NCBI GenBank assembly: GCA_028023455.1
Contig: JAQFVV010006551.1
Location: 233,001-297,000 of the forward strand
Length of the DNA: 64,000 bases
Direction: 5' to 3'
From: Epiperipatus broadwayi
Lineage: Eukaryota > Onychophora > Udeonychophora > Euonychophora > Peripatidae
Shown: one piece after another, positions 11,195 through 22,700 of the stretch
How positions within the stretch are numbered: the first letter of the stretch is position 1
How the letters are laid out: each line of letters starts with the position of its first letter
The notes under the pieces: model-generated
Databases searched by the model: none
The model's input: only the letters and a program-made list of their open reading frames with translations
Told to the model about the DNA's origin: nothing
Translations under genes and position numbers: made by a program

Positions 11195-14100
11195 TTAAAA
11201 AAGGAAGACATTGTTAAAATTAAATATTTGAATATGCAAGATGGTAAAATACCAAAATAGTGATTGGAATTAAACAAAGAAGTTAAAAACAAAGGGCTTG
11301 AGGCATTAGCAGTAGTGGAAACACATCTGAAAGAAGAAGAACCTACATTGGAAGATTTGGTATGGCAGGGTATAAATAACAAAGAAAAAAAAGAAGAGGT
11401 AATAGTGTATGAGTTATGGGAAATAAATATTTACATATTGTAAAGTGTCAAGAACTTTTGTGGTTTGAGATAAGATTAAAAAGAAAAAAATGAATGGTGG
11501 CTATAGTGTATGTATGGCCATTGGAGATAGTCAAAGTATAATGGAGTGGAACAGTAATATATATGAATGCCTAGTTAAAAATATACAGAGCTTCAAGAAA
11601 GGGGAAAAAATAATGGTTATAGGGGATATGACTATTGAAAAAAATGATGATGTGAATAGCAAAAATCTACAGCTTTTGAAAAATTTTGTCACGGGGGGGG
11701 ATTTGAGCATGGGAAATTTATCAAATATTTATGAGGTCAATAGATATGCTCTAGAAATAATATATTTCACACAATAGATTATGTAATAGTAGAGAAAAAG
11801 TAGTGAATACAGTATGGAAAATTAATGTGTTTGATAATGAAGAGAGAGTATAATAGTGATCATAATTTTTTATAATAGATATGATTACTAATGGGATGGA
11901 AAATTATAGTGAAAGGATAGTGAAAGATGTGAATGGAGAATGAATGATAAGTATATATTAGAAGAATATAAAATAAAAGGAGAAGAAATCATGAAAAAGT
12001 TTGTTGGGGGTGAATATATGATCTGGTGTGATGAAGTAGATAAAGTGTCAAATAGAGTTTTAGATGAGAATATTCAGAAAAATAAAAGTAATAAAAAAGT
12101 AAAAATTAGTAAAAGTGTAAAAGAAGGGAAAAAGCATGCAGAAAATATAAATGTGCTATTAAAAACAAAGAATGTGGAAAAGATATTAATATTAAATGGG
12201 AAAACTATTTAAAAAAAGAAGTTGGCTAAAATAGATAATTATAGAGAGAGAATAAAATTAAATAGTAAATTATTGGAGAATATTAATGAAAGTGAAGGAT
12301 GACAGTAAAAAAATTTGGAAATATCTTAAAAGAAGGAATGTGGAGAGAAAGAAATAATATTACTAAATGATTAGAAAAAAGAATGTAGCTCTAGAGAAGA
12401 ATGTCTCTAAGTAAGTAATAGATATGGAAAAGATATTAGATGTGAAGGACATGAGTGATAACAAACATAAAATCACATAATAATGGAAATATTAGTTTTA
12501 CAGAAAATGAATTGAATGTGACAGGGAAGAAGTTGAAAAGTGGAAAGGCAAAAGATTTTGATTGATGGGCAGCAGAGAAGGTAATGAATTTGCAAAATAG
12601 GGCAAAATTATATCTATTATCATGTTTTAATAAGATGACACAAAAGAGAGAATTTTCAGATAGCTGGAATAATACAAGAATAACACTATTATTTAAAGGA
12701 AAGAGTAAGGATTATAGAAAGTTAAACAATTATAGACTGATAATGATAATTTTATTTTAATATGGATTATTTCCATAATCTAATATGTGTATTGAATGTC
12801 TTTAGAAAAATTTAATTATTTAATTATTTCAAATACATTCAACTGTTAGTAATAGCACATCAAACAGGTTAGTATATACATAATGATTTGAGAGATATTA
12901 TTTTTCCCTCTTCTTCAAGTGTTACTGGCCTGACAAGTGACAGTACTAGCATGGGATTCAAACCCGGATTCTTAGATTCTTGAATATTGCATTTTAAGGT
13001 AATGCTCTAACTATCTGAATTATCCTGCCAAAGTTGGTTAGAGCATTATCTTAAAATTCAATACTCAAGAATCTATGAATCCAGGTTCGAATCCCATGCT
13101 AGTACTACCACTGGTCAGGTCAGCAACACCTGAAGAAGAGGAGAGAATAATACCTCTCGAAACCTTTGCGCATATACCAAACTGTTTGACATGCTATTAG
13201 TAACAGTTGAATATATTGGGAATAATTATACAAGACATTCAATACACATATTAGAAGGAAATAGTCCAATATAAATATATAACTAGAATACTATCATCAC
13301 ATACCTTCAGGAAAACACTAAATGATAGTGGTAATGTCTATGTTATATAAAGTTTTTGCATATATTGTGGCTGGAAGGGTGACAAAATGAATGGAAGAAA
13401 ATAATATAGTGGGAGAAATGTAATGAGGTTTTAGATTAGATAAGCATATTGGAGATAGTTTATTTGTAGTCATCAACTTATACATTGGAGTAGAAATACA
13501 GGTAGACAGTTATATAAGGCCTTTATAGATATAGAGAAGGCATATGATACAGTAAATAGAAATAGATTATGGGTAAGTTTATTAAATTTGAAATAAATGG
13601 CACTTTACTGGATCTTACTAAAAGATTGTATGAAAATATATGTATCAATTAGGAAATATAAAATCAGTTAGAGTTAAAACTGGGATAGGTCTAAGGCAAG
13701 GATGCCCTATATTACTTATTTTGTTTTTTGTTATAATTGAGAGAAATGGAGAGAGCAATAGAAAGACCAGGAAGAAGGGTAGAGATATCATTAATACATG
13801 GCAAAGGAGTGCATATTTTATCAGGTCTTTTATTTGCTAATAATATCTTTTTGTGCACAGAAAAAAGGGAAGATATAGAATTTATGCTGAAGACAGGCAC
13901 AGGGGTGGGTGGTAAAGAGATGAGAATTAAATTTAGTGAAGAAAAATCAAAGGAATGATGGTAAATGCTGGGGAAAAAGGGGGAAATTTTTTTTATTGGC
14001 AGATATAAAGTTAAATGTGGTGAATTGGTATAACTATTTGGGAATCATCTTAAGTAATCAGAGAAATTGCTCAGATGAATGGGACAAAAATTGATAACTG

Positions 14101-15170
14101 AAGCAAAGTAAAAAAAGAGACCGATAAAGAAATTAACAGTGTTTTCATATAATAAATATGATTTAGCAAGAATTGTATGGATGGGAGTGGCAGTAGCAGA
14201 ATCAACTTTTAATAATGATGTGTTAGTAAAGTAGGAAATCTTGCCTTATATGCAGATGCATGGATGGCAAAGGAGGCAATTCAAGGAGAAATGAGACAAT
14301 CAAGTTTTTATATGAGAGATATAAAAATCAAAATAAAAATGTTCAGGAGATTGCAATTTATAGATAGTAAGAGAATAGTCAAAATAGTATTTAATTGTGT
14401 TATGAGTAAAGGACAGGCAACAAAATGGGTAAGAAATGTAGTATGATATGCAGAAGATTTGGAGATAGACTTTATGTCAGTATATAAAAGATGTGATGAT
14501 TGTATTAAGAAAATTGCTGAGTGTTATAATGACAAAGAATGAAATAGAAAAATAGATGAATTAATAAAAAATAGGGAGTTGGAGAGATGCAAAACTAGTA
14601 TGAAGAATAAAAGGAGTTTAAATATATTTAGAAGTAAACACTATATTAGATGTCAGTTAATTTATGATAATAGCAAGAAAAGTAGTTTACATTTTAAGAC
14701 TCAAACAGGATCATTTGCAACAAGGGAATGTACACATAAATGGAGGAATATGCATGATTTAGTCTGCAAGTTAAGTTAGAAAGGCATGGAAAATAGTAGG
14801 CATCTCTTAATTGAATGTAAATGCTTACAAGCAAAAATGGTACAAACAATGAAGTTGTGAGAAAATAAATATAAATAAAGTGATGATACAGAGTGGGAGT
14901 TATTGTGTTTTATGTTGGATTGGAAAAAAATAAAGGGGATCTAAATATATAGACCCCAGAGCAGACAAAAATAATGTTGTGGAAATGAGACAGAGCAGAA
15001 TATAAAAAGACATGGGAAAAACTTAGGGTGGGAAATGGAAAGGAAAGGGAAGGTGTTTTAACAGGTTTCTCTGTGCATAGTAGCTGAGAGATTCCTGACT
15101 CCAATAAAGGAGAAGCCATAGTACATAATATCATATTGCATCTCATAGGAAGAACTCAAAAGAATAAAAT
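11195..15170 (+). pseudogene. Decayed LINE retrotransposon (APE endonuclease, RT, C-terminal Cys/His)
   Basis: Broken frames together give a LINE ORF2. Near 11290-11360 the peptide ALAVVETHLKEEEPTLEDL resembles the start of an AP endonuclease, and IMVIGDMT at about 11600-11630 matches its GDxN region. RT motifs follow: LNNYRLI near 12725, YKVFAYIVAGRV near 13350, KAFIDIEKAYDTVNR near 13515, TGIGLRQGCPI near 13680, and LLFANNIFLC near 13830, where the YADD-type box has become ANN. After the RT come GITI-like and MAKEAIQGEMRQS stretches, then VCKLS...RHLLIECKCL near 14760-14830, a degraded C-terminal zinc knuckle. Frameshifts and stops are frequent and the RT box is mutated, so it is dead. The clade is not clear to me. 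Confidence 0.85.
12756..13318. mobile_element. Palindromic tRNA-derived SINE (family F) inside the LINE RT
   Basis: Two head-to-head tRNA-like copies meet near 13020. The forward copy has TTGGTTAGAGCATTATCTTA (A box) and GGTTCGAATCC (canonical B box, about 13086), and the reverse copy has GGGATTCAAACC at about 12954. The forward copy continues with CACCTGAAGAAGAGG, a hairpin, CTCTCGAAACC, then a body ending GACATTCAATACAC...CTTCAGGAAAACACTAAA. The reverse body mirrors it on the left. The insertion separates LINE RT peptide NYRLIM from LYKVFAYIVAG, so it arrived after the LINE. Body fragments recur at 47575 and 55925. Confidence 0.75.
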
Positions 15171-15293
15171 TAATTTCATGTCTGTAGTTTAATATATTTG
15201 CTTAAATATAATAAACCAGGGAGAATAGATTTTATGATAATAAATCCAATAAATGTGACATTGAACATTGATTTCTTTTTGTTATATATATAT

Positions 15294-15430
15294 AAACAAA
15301 ACAAGTTATAAATTTCTTAACTTGCTCATAGCTTGCATTTTATGATCACTAGATGGAGCTTTACCAATAGCCCACTAACAAACAAAGCTTGATAGTGGGC
15401 TATTGGTAAAGCTCCATCTAGTGATCATAT
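15294..15430. repeat. Family C foldback fragment
   Basis: An inverted repeat with arms GATCACTAGATGGAGCTTTACCAATAGC and its complement (CTATTGGTAAAGCTCC and so on) around a short loop containing AACAAAGCTTGATAG. The left flank AACAAAACAAGTTATAAATT matches the family C ends at 27216 and, more loosely, at 39470 and 39880. The ribozyme segment is absent, which leaves only the terminal arms. Confidence 0.75.
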
Positions 15431-15435
15431 ATATA

Positions 15436-15637
15436 TAATATTCATATCAATATATATATATCAAAATACAGTAAAATTCACATAAATTATATTATTTTTA
15501 GAAGTACTTTCAACTATATATCTTGTAGTCTTTATCAACAATATAACATTGAATACTCAAAATGAGACAACCTTTCATAATACCCATAGTTGAATTTTAC
15601 TGTATTTTGATATATATATATTGATTTGAATATTACA
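15436..15637. mobile_element. MITE-like element with ~45-bp terminal inverted repeats
   Basis: The left terminus TAATATTCATATCAATATAT...CAAAATACAGTAAAATTCA is mirrored on the right by TGAATTTTACTGTATTTTG...ATTGATTTGAATATTA. The ~110-bp interior is unrelated to the arms and non-coding. Flanking TA-rich sequence hides any target-site duplication. Superfamily unknown. Confidence 0.7.
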
Positions 15638-15740
15638 TATATTTTGGAACGAATACAGACATCAAACTTAATTTATTACATATATATATTTCTGGGAATA
15701 ATACTATCTGAATTCATTATTTATCCTTGGGAATATTAGA

Positions 15741-15766
15741 ATATATATATATATATATATATATAT
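15741..15766. repeat. (AT)n microsatellite
   Basis: A perfect AT dinucleotide run of about 13 units. Similar short runs occur at 18708-18731 and 40465-40530. Confidence 0.95.
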
Positions 15767-16894
15767 GTTGCCACCAATCATAATTGAATAGGGCTATTCC
15801 AACTCAAGCAGAAAATAATAACTGCTCTAAAAATGAATTTTGCAATGACTATTCAAACCAATTTGAAAACCATCAACACATCCATATATAGAACATGCAT
15901 CCATTTTTTTAACTCACATTTTGCAAGGATATCTTTTAATTTCTGCAACTGAAAATGTTTTTTCTGAACCATTCTAACACCATTTTAATTGTAGCTATCT
16001 ATTGCATTTTATTCTCTGCCATATCTTTCCAATAGAGACAATCAATATTTTATGTATTTAAAATAAAATTGAGACATTTTAAAAATCTAAATGGGATCTG
16101 GTTTTTACATGATAAACATGTCCATGTTCACAACAAACCATTCTTTTATGAAGTCACACATTGATAATTTATTTTACATTTCAGTCCAATGAAACTGTGG
16201 TTTTACAATAGAGGTCTCTGTGGTAGCAGATCCAGAAAGTTGAAGACCATAACAATTGTTTTTTTTTATGATTCTGCTGTTGTATTATTTAAAATTTTAT
16301 AGAGCATCCTTAAATGAAAATGTGTATATACTTGAATGTCCAAGTCTGATTTCCATTTAATAAGTTAGGTAAAATAACAGCTATATATAGAACTAATACT
16401 TGCAGTAGTTTTATTCTAACGATGAAATACTGTATCTTTTAGCTTGTTAAAAATAGCAGCATATTGGATTCTGTGTTGTCTCTAAACATTTAACTCCACA
16501 TTTTTCTAGTAATAAAACTACTGCTGTATTCAAATTGACCTACATTCCTAAGTTACAAGCCATCGAATTTATAATGAATCTGTGTATTTAACATTAAACC
16601 ATTTAAATATTAAGTACAATCTACAAATTATCTTTAGAAATGCATAAAATATCACAATACTCAGTATACTCTAATATCAGAATCTAAAGAAATGTTTTAT
16701 TTTCAACCAATTCAAATTAAAATTTTCACTTTCACATTCTCAAAAACAACTATTTTATAAACATAGCAACAATGTTGAAAAAATGTTACATTTATATTAC
16801 ACCCAAGACAATTACTATATTTCAGTCATATGATAAATCTGGAAGCCCAAATTAGTGATTTTAATATTTAATAATTATTGAATAGTATATATAA
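15767..16894. other. AT-rich non-coding, nothing assignable
   Basis: Mixed AT-rich sequence without coding frames or recognised repeats. Confidence 0.5.
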
Positions 16895-17240
16895 TAGATA
16901 CTTTTAAAGCAGTAAACATCACATGACCATCACTTCTTATGCTTGTGTATAACTGTTTTAAAACAGGCAAAACTCATTATACTACGTATTGCCACACACA
17001 GCAAGCTAGAGTAATCAATGGACGAAAACATTAATGTGTTTTCAGCTTAAGACTCATAGTTTTGTAGTTAAGTGGAGATTAAAGGTGGCTGCTGGAGGGT
17101 TGCATTAGATCCTAAGATCTAGGTGCAGTGTTCTCAGATCCAAGGCTCCTCACTGACGAAAGCCATGAGCCTTCTGGCATCCATTGATTACTCTAGCTTG
17201 CTGTGTGTGGCAATACGTATAGTGAGTTTTGCCTAATTTT
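16895..17240. repeat. Family B foldback element
   Basis: Outer arms ATACTACGTATTGCCACACA and TGTGTGGCAATACGTATAGT are inverted repeats, with the family end CATCACATGACCATCACTTC on the left. The inner forward strand has GATCCTAAGATCTAGGTGCAG and CTCCTCACTGACGAAAGCCA, the 5' half of a family B ribozyme. It jumps from GAGCC straight to TTCTGGCATCCATTGATTA, so GAA, stem III and the cleavage site are deleted. Confidence 0.75.
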
Positions 17241-17701
17241 ATAATAAATACTTCCTAAAAACAAACATCAATTTTCTAGTGAATATAATTAGTATAAGAT
17301 AACTTTTTAATGCATCTGTTATTTTAATTTGAAGCATACTAATCTATAATCAATGTAGCAATATGTGCGTGTAAATAATCATTTAATTTATGCATCTCTT
17401 GTATTTGGTCTAAATGTTTGTATCTTAAATACAGAAATTTTGGTGAGATGGGGAAAATTAACTTTAAATATTCTTTAGAACTTAATATGTTAAAACGTTT
17501 ATAAATACTTTGTAAAAACAAACTTTATTATTATTTTTATGAAAAAAAGATGTATTTTATTGTGGAGATAAAATACGGCTTACATGTAAAACATATTGTC
17601 ATAAAAGTTGTTCAAAATAATATTATTAAGGATTTGAAAAGGCATATACCTAATTATATCCAATTATTAAAGAGTAAATTTAATATATATATAATAGAAT
17701 A

Positions 17702-18297
17702 TTATCTTATGAGCTTTCCAATAGCTTTTCAGAATATCCTCAACCCCAGATTTGTTTCTGCTTCTAGTTTCCTCAGAGAGATGTTAGGATATTCAAGCAT
17801 TCGATTTAAAATACCAAGTCAAGCCCAGCACTTTATCTAATGATTAACTATTAAGTAGAAAATCTAAAATTTTCAGACATCCATATGTCTTTAAATCCAG
17901 CTATCTAACTTAAATAGCCACATGGGACTGAACTAACTTCAGATACACCATATATTAATATATTAATAGCTTTAATATAGGAATTATATTTTTTGCTATT
18001 AAGCTTAGTTCAGTCCCATATGGTTATTTAAGTTAGATAGTTGGATTTGAAGACATATGAATGTGTGAAAATTGCAGATTTTCTACTTAATAGTTAACCA
18101 TTAGATAAAGTGCTGGTCTTTACTTGGTACTTTAAATCTAATGCTTGAATATTCTAGCACCTCACTGAAAAACCAGAAGCAGAAACCGGTCTGAGGTTGG
18201 GAATATTCTAAAAAGCTTGTTAAGAGCTATTGGCAAGCTCGTTAGACAACATTTGTAATACAAGCTTGTTAAATTAGGTCATGTGATATATGACTTG
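17702..18297. repeat. Family D/E inverted pair of hammerhead elements
   Basis: A minus-strand copy (17702-17965) and a plus-strand copy (17995-18297) of one element face each other around a short AT-rich centre. Shared blocks include GAGAATATCC-type stem I arms, CAGCACTTTATCTAATG, TAGAAAATCTAAAATTTTCA and GGGACTGAACTAA. The forward half continues past its ribozyme into TAAGAGCTATTGGCAAGCTC and the family's GGTCATGTGATATATGACTT end. The same unit occurs as direct repeats at 39925-40450 and singly at 48741. Confidence 0.8.
18147..18208 (+). ncRNA. Hammerhead ribozyme-like motif, family D/E
   Basis: The outer stem I halves GAATATTC (18147-18154 and 18201-18208) and inner halves ACCTCA / TGAGGT pair completely. 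Between them lie CTGAAAA at 18165-18171, a weak stem II, GAA at 18182-18184, the palindrome ACCGGT and cleavage base C at 18191. G8 of the core is A here, so cleavage is probably lost, but the fold around it is preserved. Confidence 0.6.
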
Positions 18298-18850
18298 ATT
18301 TCTTTGCAATTTAATAAAATGTAGTAGATGCTTAAACTATTATGTAAATGAATCAGCAAACACTGTACATATTAGAATAACTAACAATAGATTTGAATTT
18401 ACATAGAAATGAAAACAGATGAGTTTCCAACTATTTCAATTTATCAGATCAATCAATTGATGATAGAAGAGTGGTGATATTGCAGAATAATTTTTCCTCC
18501 ATAAAAGAAAGAAAACAAATTTTTTTTTCATTTATAAAATTTAAAATATTATTTCTTTCTAGTGTGAATATGAAAATAGACACTGTTACATTAATGAATT
18601 ATCTAGTTTCTTAGAGATTTACTTTTCGTGCATACCAATAAAATATTTCCTTAGATTTGAGATTCAATATCAATACATAATAATCTTTTGTACACATTAT
18701 TTTTTGCTCATATATATATATATATATATATTGTGCATTTATGGGTTTTTTATATAATTAATAAATTAATTATTATTTTTGTAAAATTTGATCAAAAATA
18801 ATTGAAGTTTTTTTTTTATTATAAAAAATAACTAATATATTTATCTCAAT
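18298..18850. other. AT-rich non-coding with an (AT)n run
   Basis: Only A/T-rich sequence and the microsatellite near 18708-18731. Confidence 0.5.
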
Positions 18851-18863
18851 ATATCAGCAGTTA

Positions 18864-19009
18864 AACAAGGCAAAACTCTCCATACCGTACTGTCACCCTG
18901 TGCCAATCAGAGTAATCAATGGATTGGCACAAGGTGGCAGTACTGTATGGAGAGTTTTTGCCTTGTTTAAGAACAATTATGTGCTATTATAAGAGATAGT
19001 GATCATGTG
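18864..19009 (+). mobile_element. Minimal family B foldback with 13-bp TSD
   Basis: The 146-bp insertion consists of arm AACAAGGCAAAACTCTCCAT, a short turn containing GTAATCAATGG, the complementary arm (GGAGAGTTTTTGCCTTGTT), and the family B terminal segment TAAGAGATAGTGATCATGTG. Both sides carry ATATCAGCAGTTA (18851-18863 and 19010-19022). No ribozyme is left, so this is a deletion derivative that still defines the element's end. A 13-bp duplication is typical of target-primed retroposition rather than cut-and-paste transposition. Confidence 0.85.
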
Positions 19010-19904
19010 ATATCAGCAGTTATTTGATAAAAAATATTAACCTATATGAATTTATTATGTTATGACATATGCAAATGAATGTTTTGAAGGAAGTCATTTA
19101 TCTATATTTTCTAATGTAAGCCAGTCCTCTGGATAAAATAATAAAAATGCTTGTGTAGACATTTTGTTTTAATTTGTTTATATATCCCCTTTACTTAGTT
19201 TATATATTTTTTATAACAATACATACATATTATTCATTTAGTAAAATTTAGAGTGTTATTTAAGCTAGGGATAATCTTATGAGTGCAAAAACTTTGACTA
19301 TCAAATGATAGCAATTTGGTATTTACATCATACTAAATAAATGTTGAAGACATTTGTAAGAAATTGTGTTTTGGATAGCAGAATAGTGGTGATTCAGCAC
19401 AAAGCACACATCTTGGGAATCATTAAATTTTTTCATATGCCTTTGGTCTTACATTTCAGGAATGTGGGATGGAGTAGAAGATTAAATTATATATAAAATA
19501 TACATATGAAGTTAAATTTAAGTCTAAAATGTATGTGTAATGTTAAATTGTGACATGTATGTGCATGTCTTGCTTACTTGAAGAAATGAAGAAGTTGTTT
19601 CAAAATATATCCATACTGAGAGAAGTTTGTCTGATTTCTGGGCTGTCATGTGGTTTCAACAGGATTGAACTAAAATTAAAGGCACACTGATTAAAACAAA
19701 AAAAATCTATATACAATTGTAATTAGAATGTCATAAATCATTTAGCATGCATTTAAAATAAATAATGCATAATAATATACTTTGTAAATGAGACAATCGG
19801 ATCTATAAATATAAATAAATTCATTTAATCTTATCTTTTCTTTTTATATAATTTATATATTTATGTAATTTGTATATTTATATATATATGTGTATATATA
19901 TTTT

Positions 19905-20030
19905 TTATAGTCCTGAAGAAGATTGCAGGGGCAATCAAAACTGTTGATGTCTGTTATGTAAGCATAGTACAAAAACTAATTTTTTTATAAAAAACGGATT
20001 AATTAATTATAAATAAATTTATATTAATAT
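19905..20030 (+). repeat. Family G SINE/LINE tail with CTGAAGAAG...hairpin motif
   Basis: CCTGAAGAAGATTGCAGGGG then CAATCAAAACTGTTGATGT: a CTGAAGAAG box, a hairpin GATTG/CAATC, then AAAAC. The tail GGATTAATTAATTATAAATA resembles the tails of the copies at 50846 (+) and 59510 (-). Parent element not identified. Confidence 0.5.
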
Positions 20031-22700
20031 TAGTCATGAAAAAAATATATACATTTTAGTGCATATAGCTGAGTTTGTATATATGATTATTGTACAATAT
20101 TTTTTTTCATGTTATAATTGCCAAATTGTATAAAGAAAATATCTTTCTTTATTCTATTAAATGGAAAGGTTTATTAGTTAATGTTGGATTCTTTTTTCCT
20201 TGAGTAATGCTTTTTGTTAGTATTTATTTTTATAAATATGTATAACTTTATAAAACCCTCTATATCGAATTGTTTTACATCATTAGTTGCTAAATACAAT
20301 ATGACAAACAATCACGTTTTGTATTTTTATTTATTTAAATATTTTCTTAAGTTAGTTTTTAAATTATTTCACATTATTAATTTGATAAGCATAGAACAGA
20401 CAGATAGGTATTTTAAAATAGAAAAGTTAAACAAAAAGTCATTTGTTTAAATAATAGAAAAACATGTTGAGAACATAAGATAATTTTCTTTAAATTCATA
20501 GTTCTTTGAATTTTATAATTATAAAATTTTATAGCCAATAAATAATTGCCGTTATAATCTAATGACATATGAGTAATTTGTAGTAACTATACTTAATCTG
20601 GAGAAAAAAATGTAGTTGTATTTTATATTTAATTAAGTAATGACTTGAGTTTAAGTTCATTTATCATTATAATCAGTCTGCTTATTATTAATTTATGCTT
20701 ATGTTGTAAATGAATATTTGTAATGTTATTGTTTTCTTGTAACATTTGTTATTTTTTTTGTTTGTGTATTTCTTTTAAGACCTAAAAAGTAAAAAGATAC
20801 TTGTGTAAACCCTGACCTAGACAAGATATTAATGAAAATGAAAATTGTGCATTGGTTTGGGTTACGAAAATGAGGTATAACGCTTGTAAAATTTAGCCTA
20901 ATCCTAAATTTCAATTAAATTATATATTTTTTTCCTATAATATAAAAATAAAACAATGGAAGGTAATTTGAACTGTATTCCTCAATTTCCATTTTTTTTA
21001 AAAATCTGATCATTTCCATCTGGAGGATGATAGTGGAGTGAATTAAAGAAAAAAGGAATAAAGTATTATAAATGTTATTTTCTTTGAAATGACTAATTTA
21101 ATGACAACTTCTACCCACAAACAAGATTGCACTTATATTTGAAATATTCTTTTTTATTATCCAAGGCAATATTGAAGAAATTGAGTAAATCAACACTAAA
21201 TTACAAGAGAAAAGTTGTAATAATAAAATGATTAAAACTAAAAATGTATGTGAAAATTTATGATGAGGATGAGAAGTAAATATTGCAATAAAATAGCCAT
21301 AAAACTAATTTAATACAAAATAAGTAAATCAAAGGCATAGAAAGTAAATAATAGAACAGCCATCACAATAAAACAGAAGTTCACATTGAAAAATGATTAT
21401 TACTCAAATTGATTATTTATGTAAAATAAAAAAAAAAGATAGAAATCATGAAAAAGAAAAAATCTGAAAATGATTACCGGGAAAAGTTTTTTTTTTTAAA
21501 AAAAAAGACTAAACAATTCAAAAGAACAGAAAAAATTAAAGATCCTGAAATTGAGAAAAAAAAAACTATTTGAATAATACAAACCTAAAAAATGTTATAA
21601 AGTTGAGATATCAAACTCATTTCAACAATAAGAAATTATTCTAATAGTTAAAATTCACATGGACCAAATATAATGTATTTGTATACTAATCATTCTGTTT
21701 TTCATATTTCACAGGTTTTTTAATATTTACATAAGCAACAAATTATATAAAAACTTTAAATCAATTTTTATTACATTGGAAGAGGTCTGGTTACTGCCGG
21801 GCAAAATATTAGAGTTAAGATTTTTTTTAATCAACCAGTAAAAACTTTATGAATGATGATTAAAAATGAAAAAAAAAACTTTAATTTCTGGATTTTAAAA
21901 TAATATTGTAAACATTTATTCAAAATAAATAAATCATAAACTTGAAAAGTTACAAATAGATTAAATATATATATTGTGCCCTTGTCTGTAGGTCATAGGT
22001 AGGTAGAAAGGTCAAATGTGAAAAAAATTTTAAATTTTAAGTTATATTTAGGTGATATAAAAGTAATAATAGTTTTGTAATACAATTTTAAGCTAAAATA
22101 CCTAATAGATCATAGTGTAATAAAGTATTTTTAAAAGTAAAATGTTAAATAAAGTTTTAATATCATTGCTTATGGTTGTGAAAGCTGGCCATACAAAATA
22201 ACACAGCTATAAATAGCTAAAATTATTGTAATAATTTTAAAATAATAGTTTCAGGATTAATAGAGTAAATAAATGAAATATAATTTTATAGTTAGTCAAA
22301 ATTAATAGGGTATATTTTTTTATTAATAAACTGTAGGATGGTGAGAGTTATATTTGGTTCTATAAGTTTCAATTTATTTTCCAAAATTTTATAAAGTACG
22401 TTAGTTTTGGTGATTTAAACCGAGACATAAATAAAAAAGAAATTATTTTATAAAGTTGATAGACACGTGATCGTATATTAAATGCCTTCACGCACACACA
22501 CACTTGGTAGATAATAATAAAGTTTGTGAATTTAAAACTAGATATAATTGCCATCCATCATTAAAATTAAAAGTTAAAAATGTTATATATTGTCTTAATA
22601 ATTATTTTAAAGATAAAAAAATAAGTTTATCAAACTATGATTTAATTTAATAATATTAAGTTAAAATAATATTCCAGACATTACGTCATAAATATTTATT
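20031..22700. other. Long AT-rich non-coding stretch
   Basis: No repeat family, RNA gene or persuasive coding frame. The short frames at 20214-20450, 20726-20914 and 22369-22554 are Phe/Ile/Tyr/Lys-rich and have no domain features. An A-rich patch lies at 21425-21560. Confidence 0.5.
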
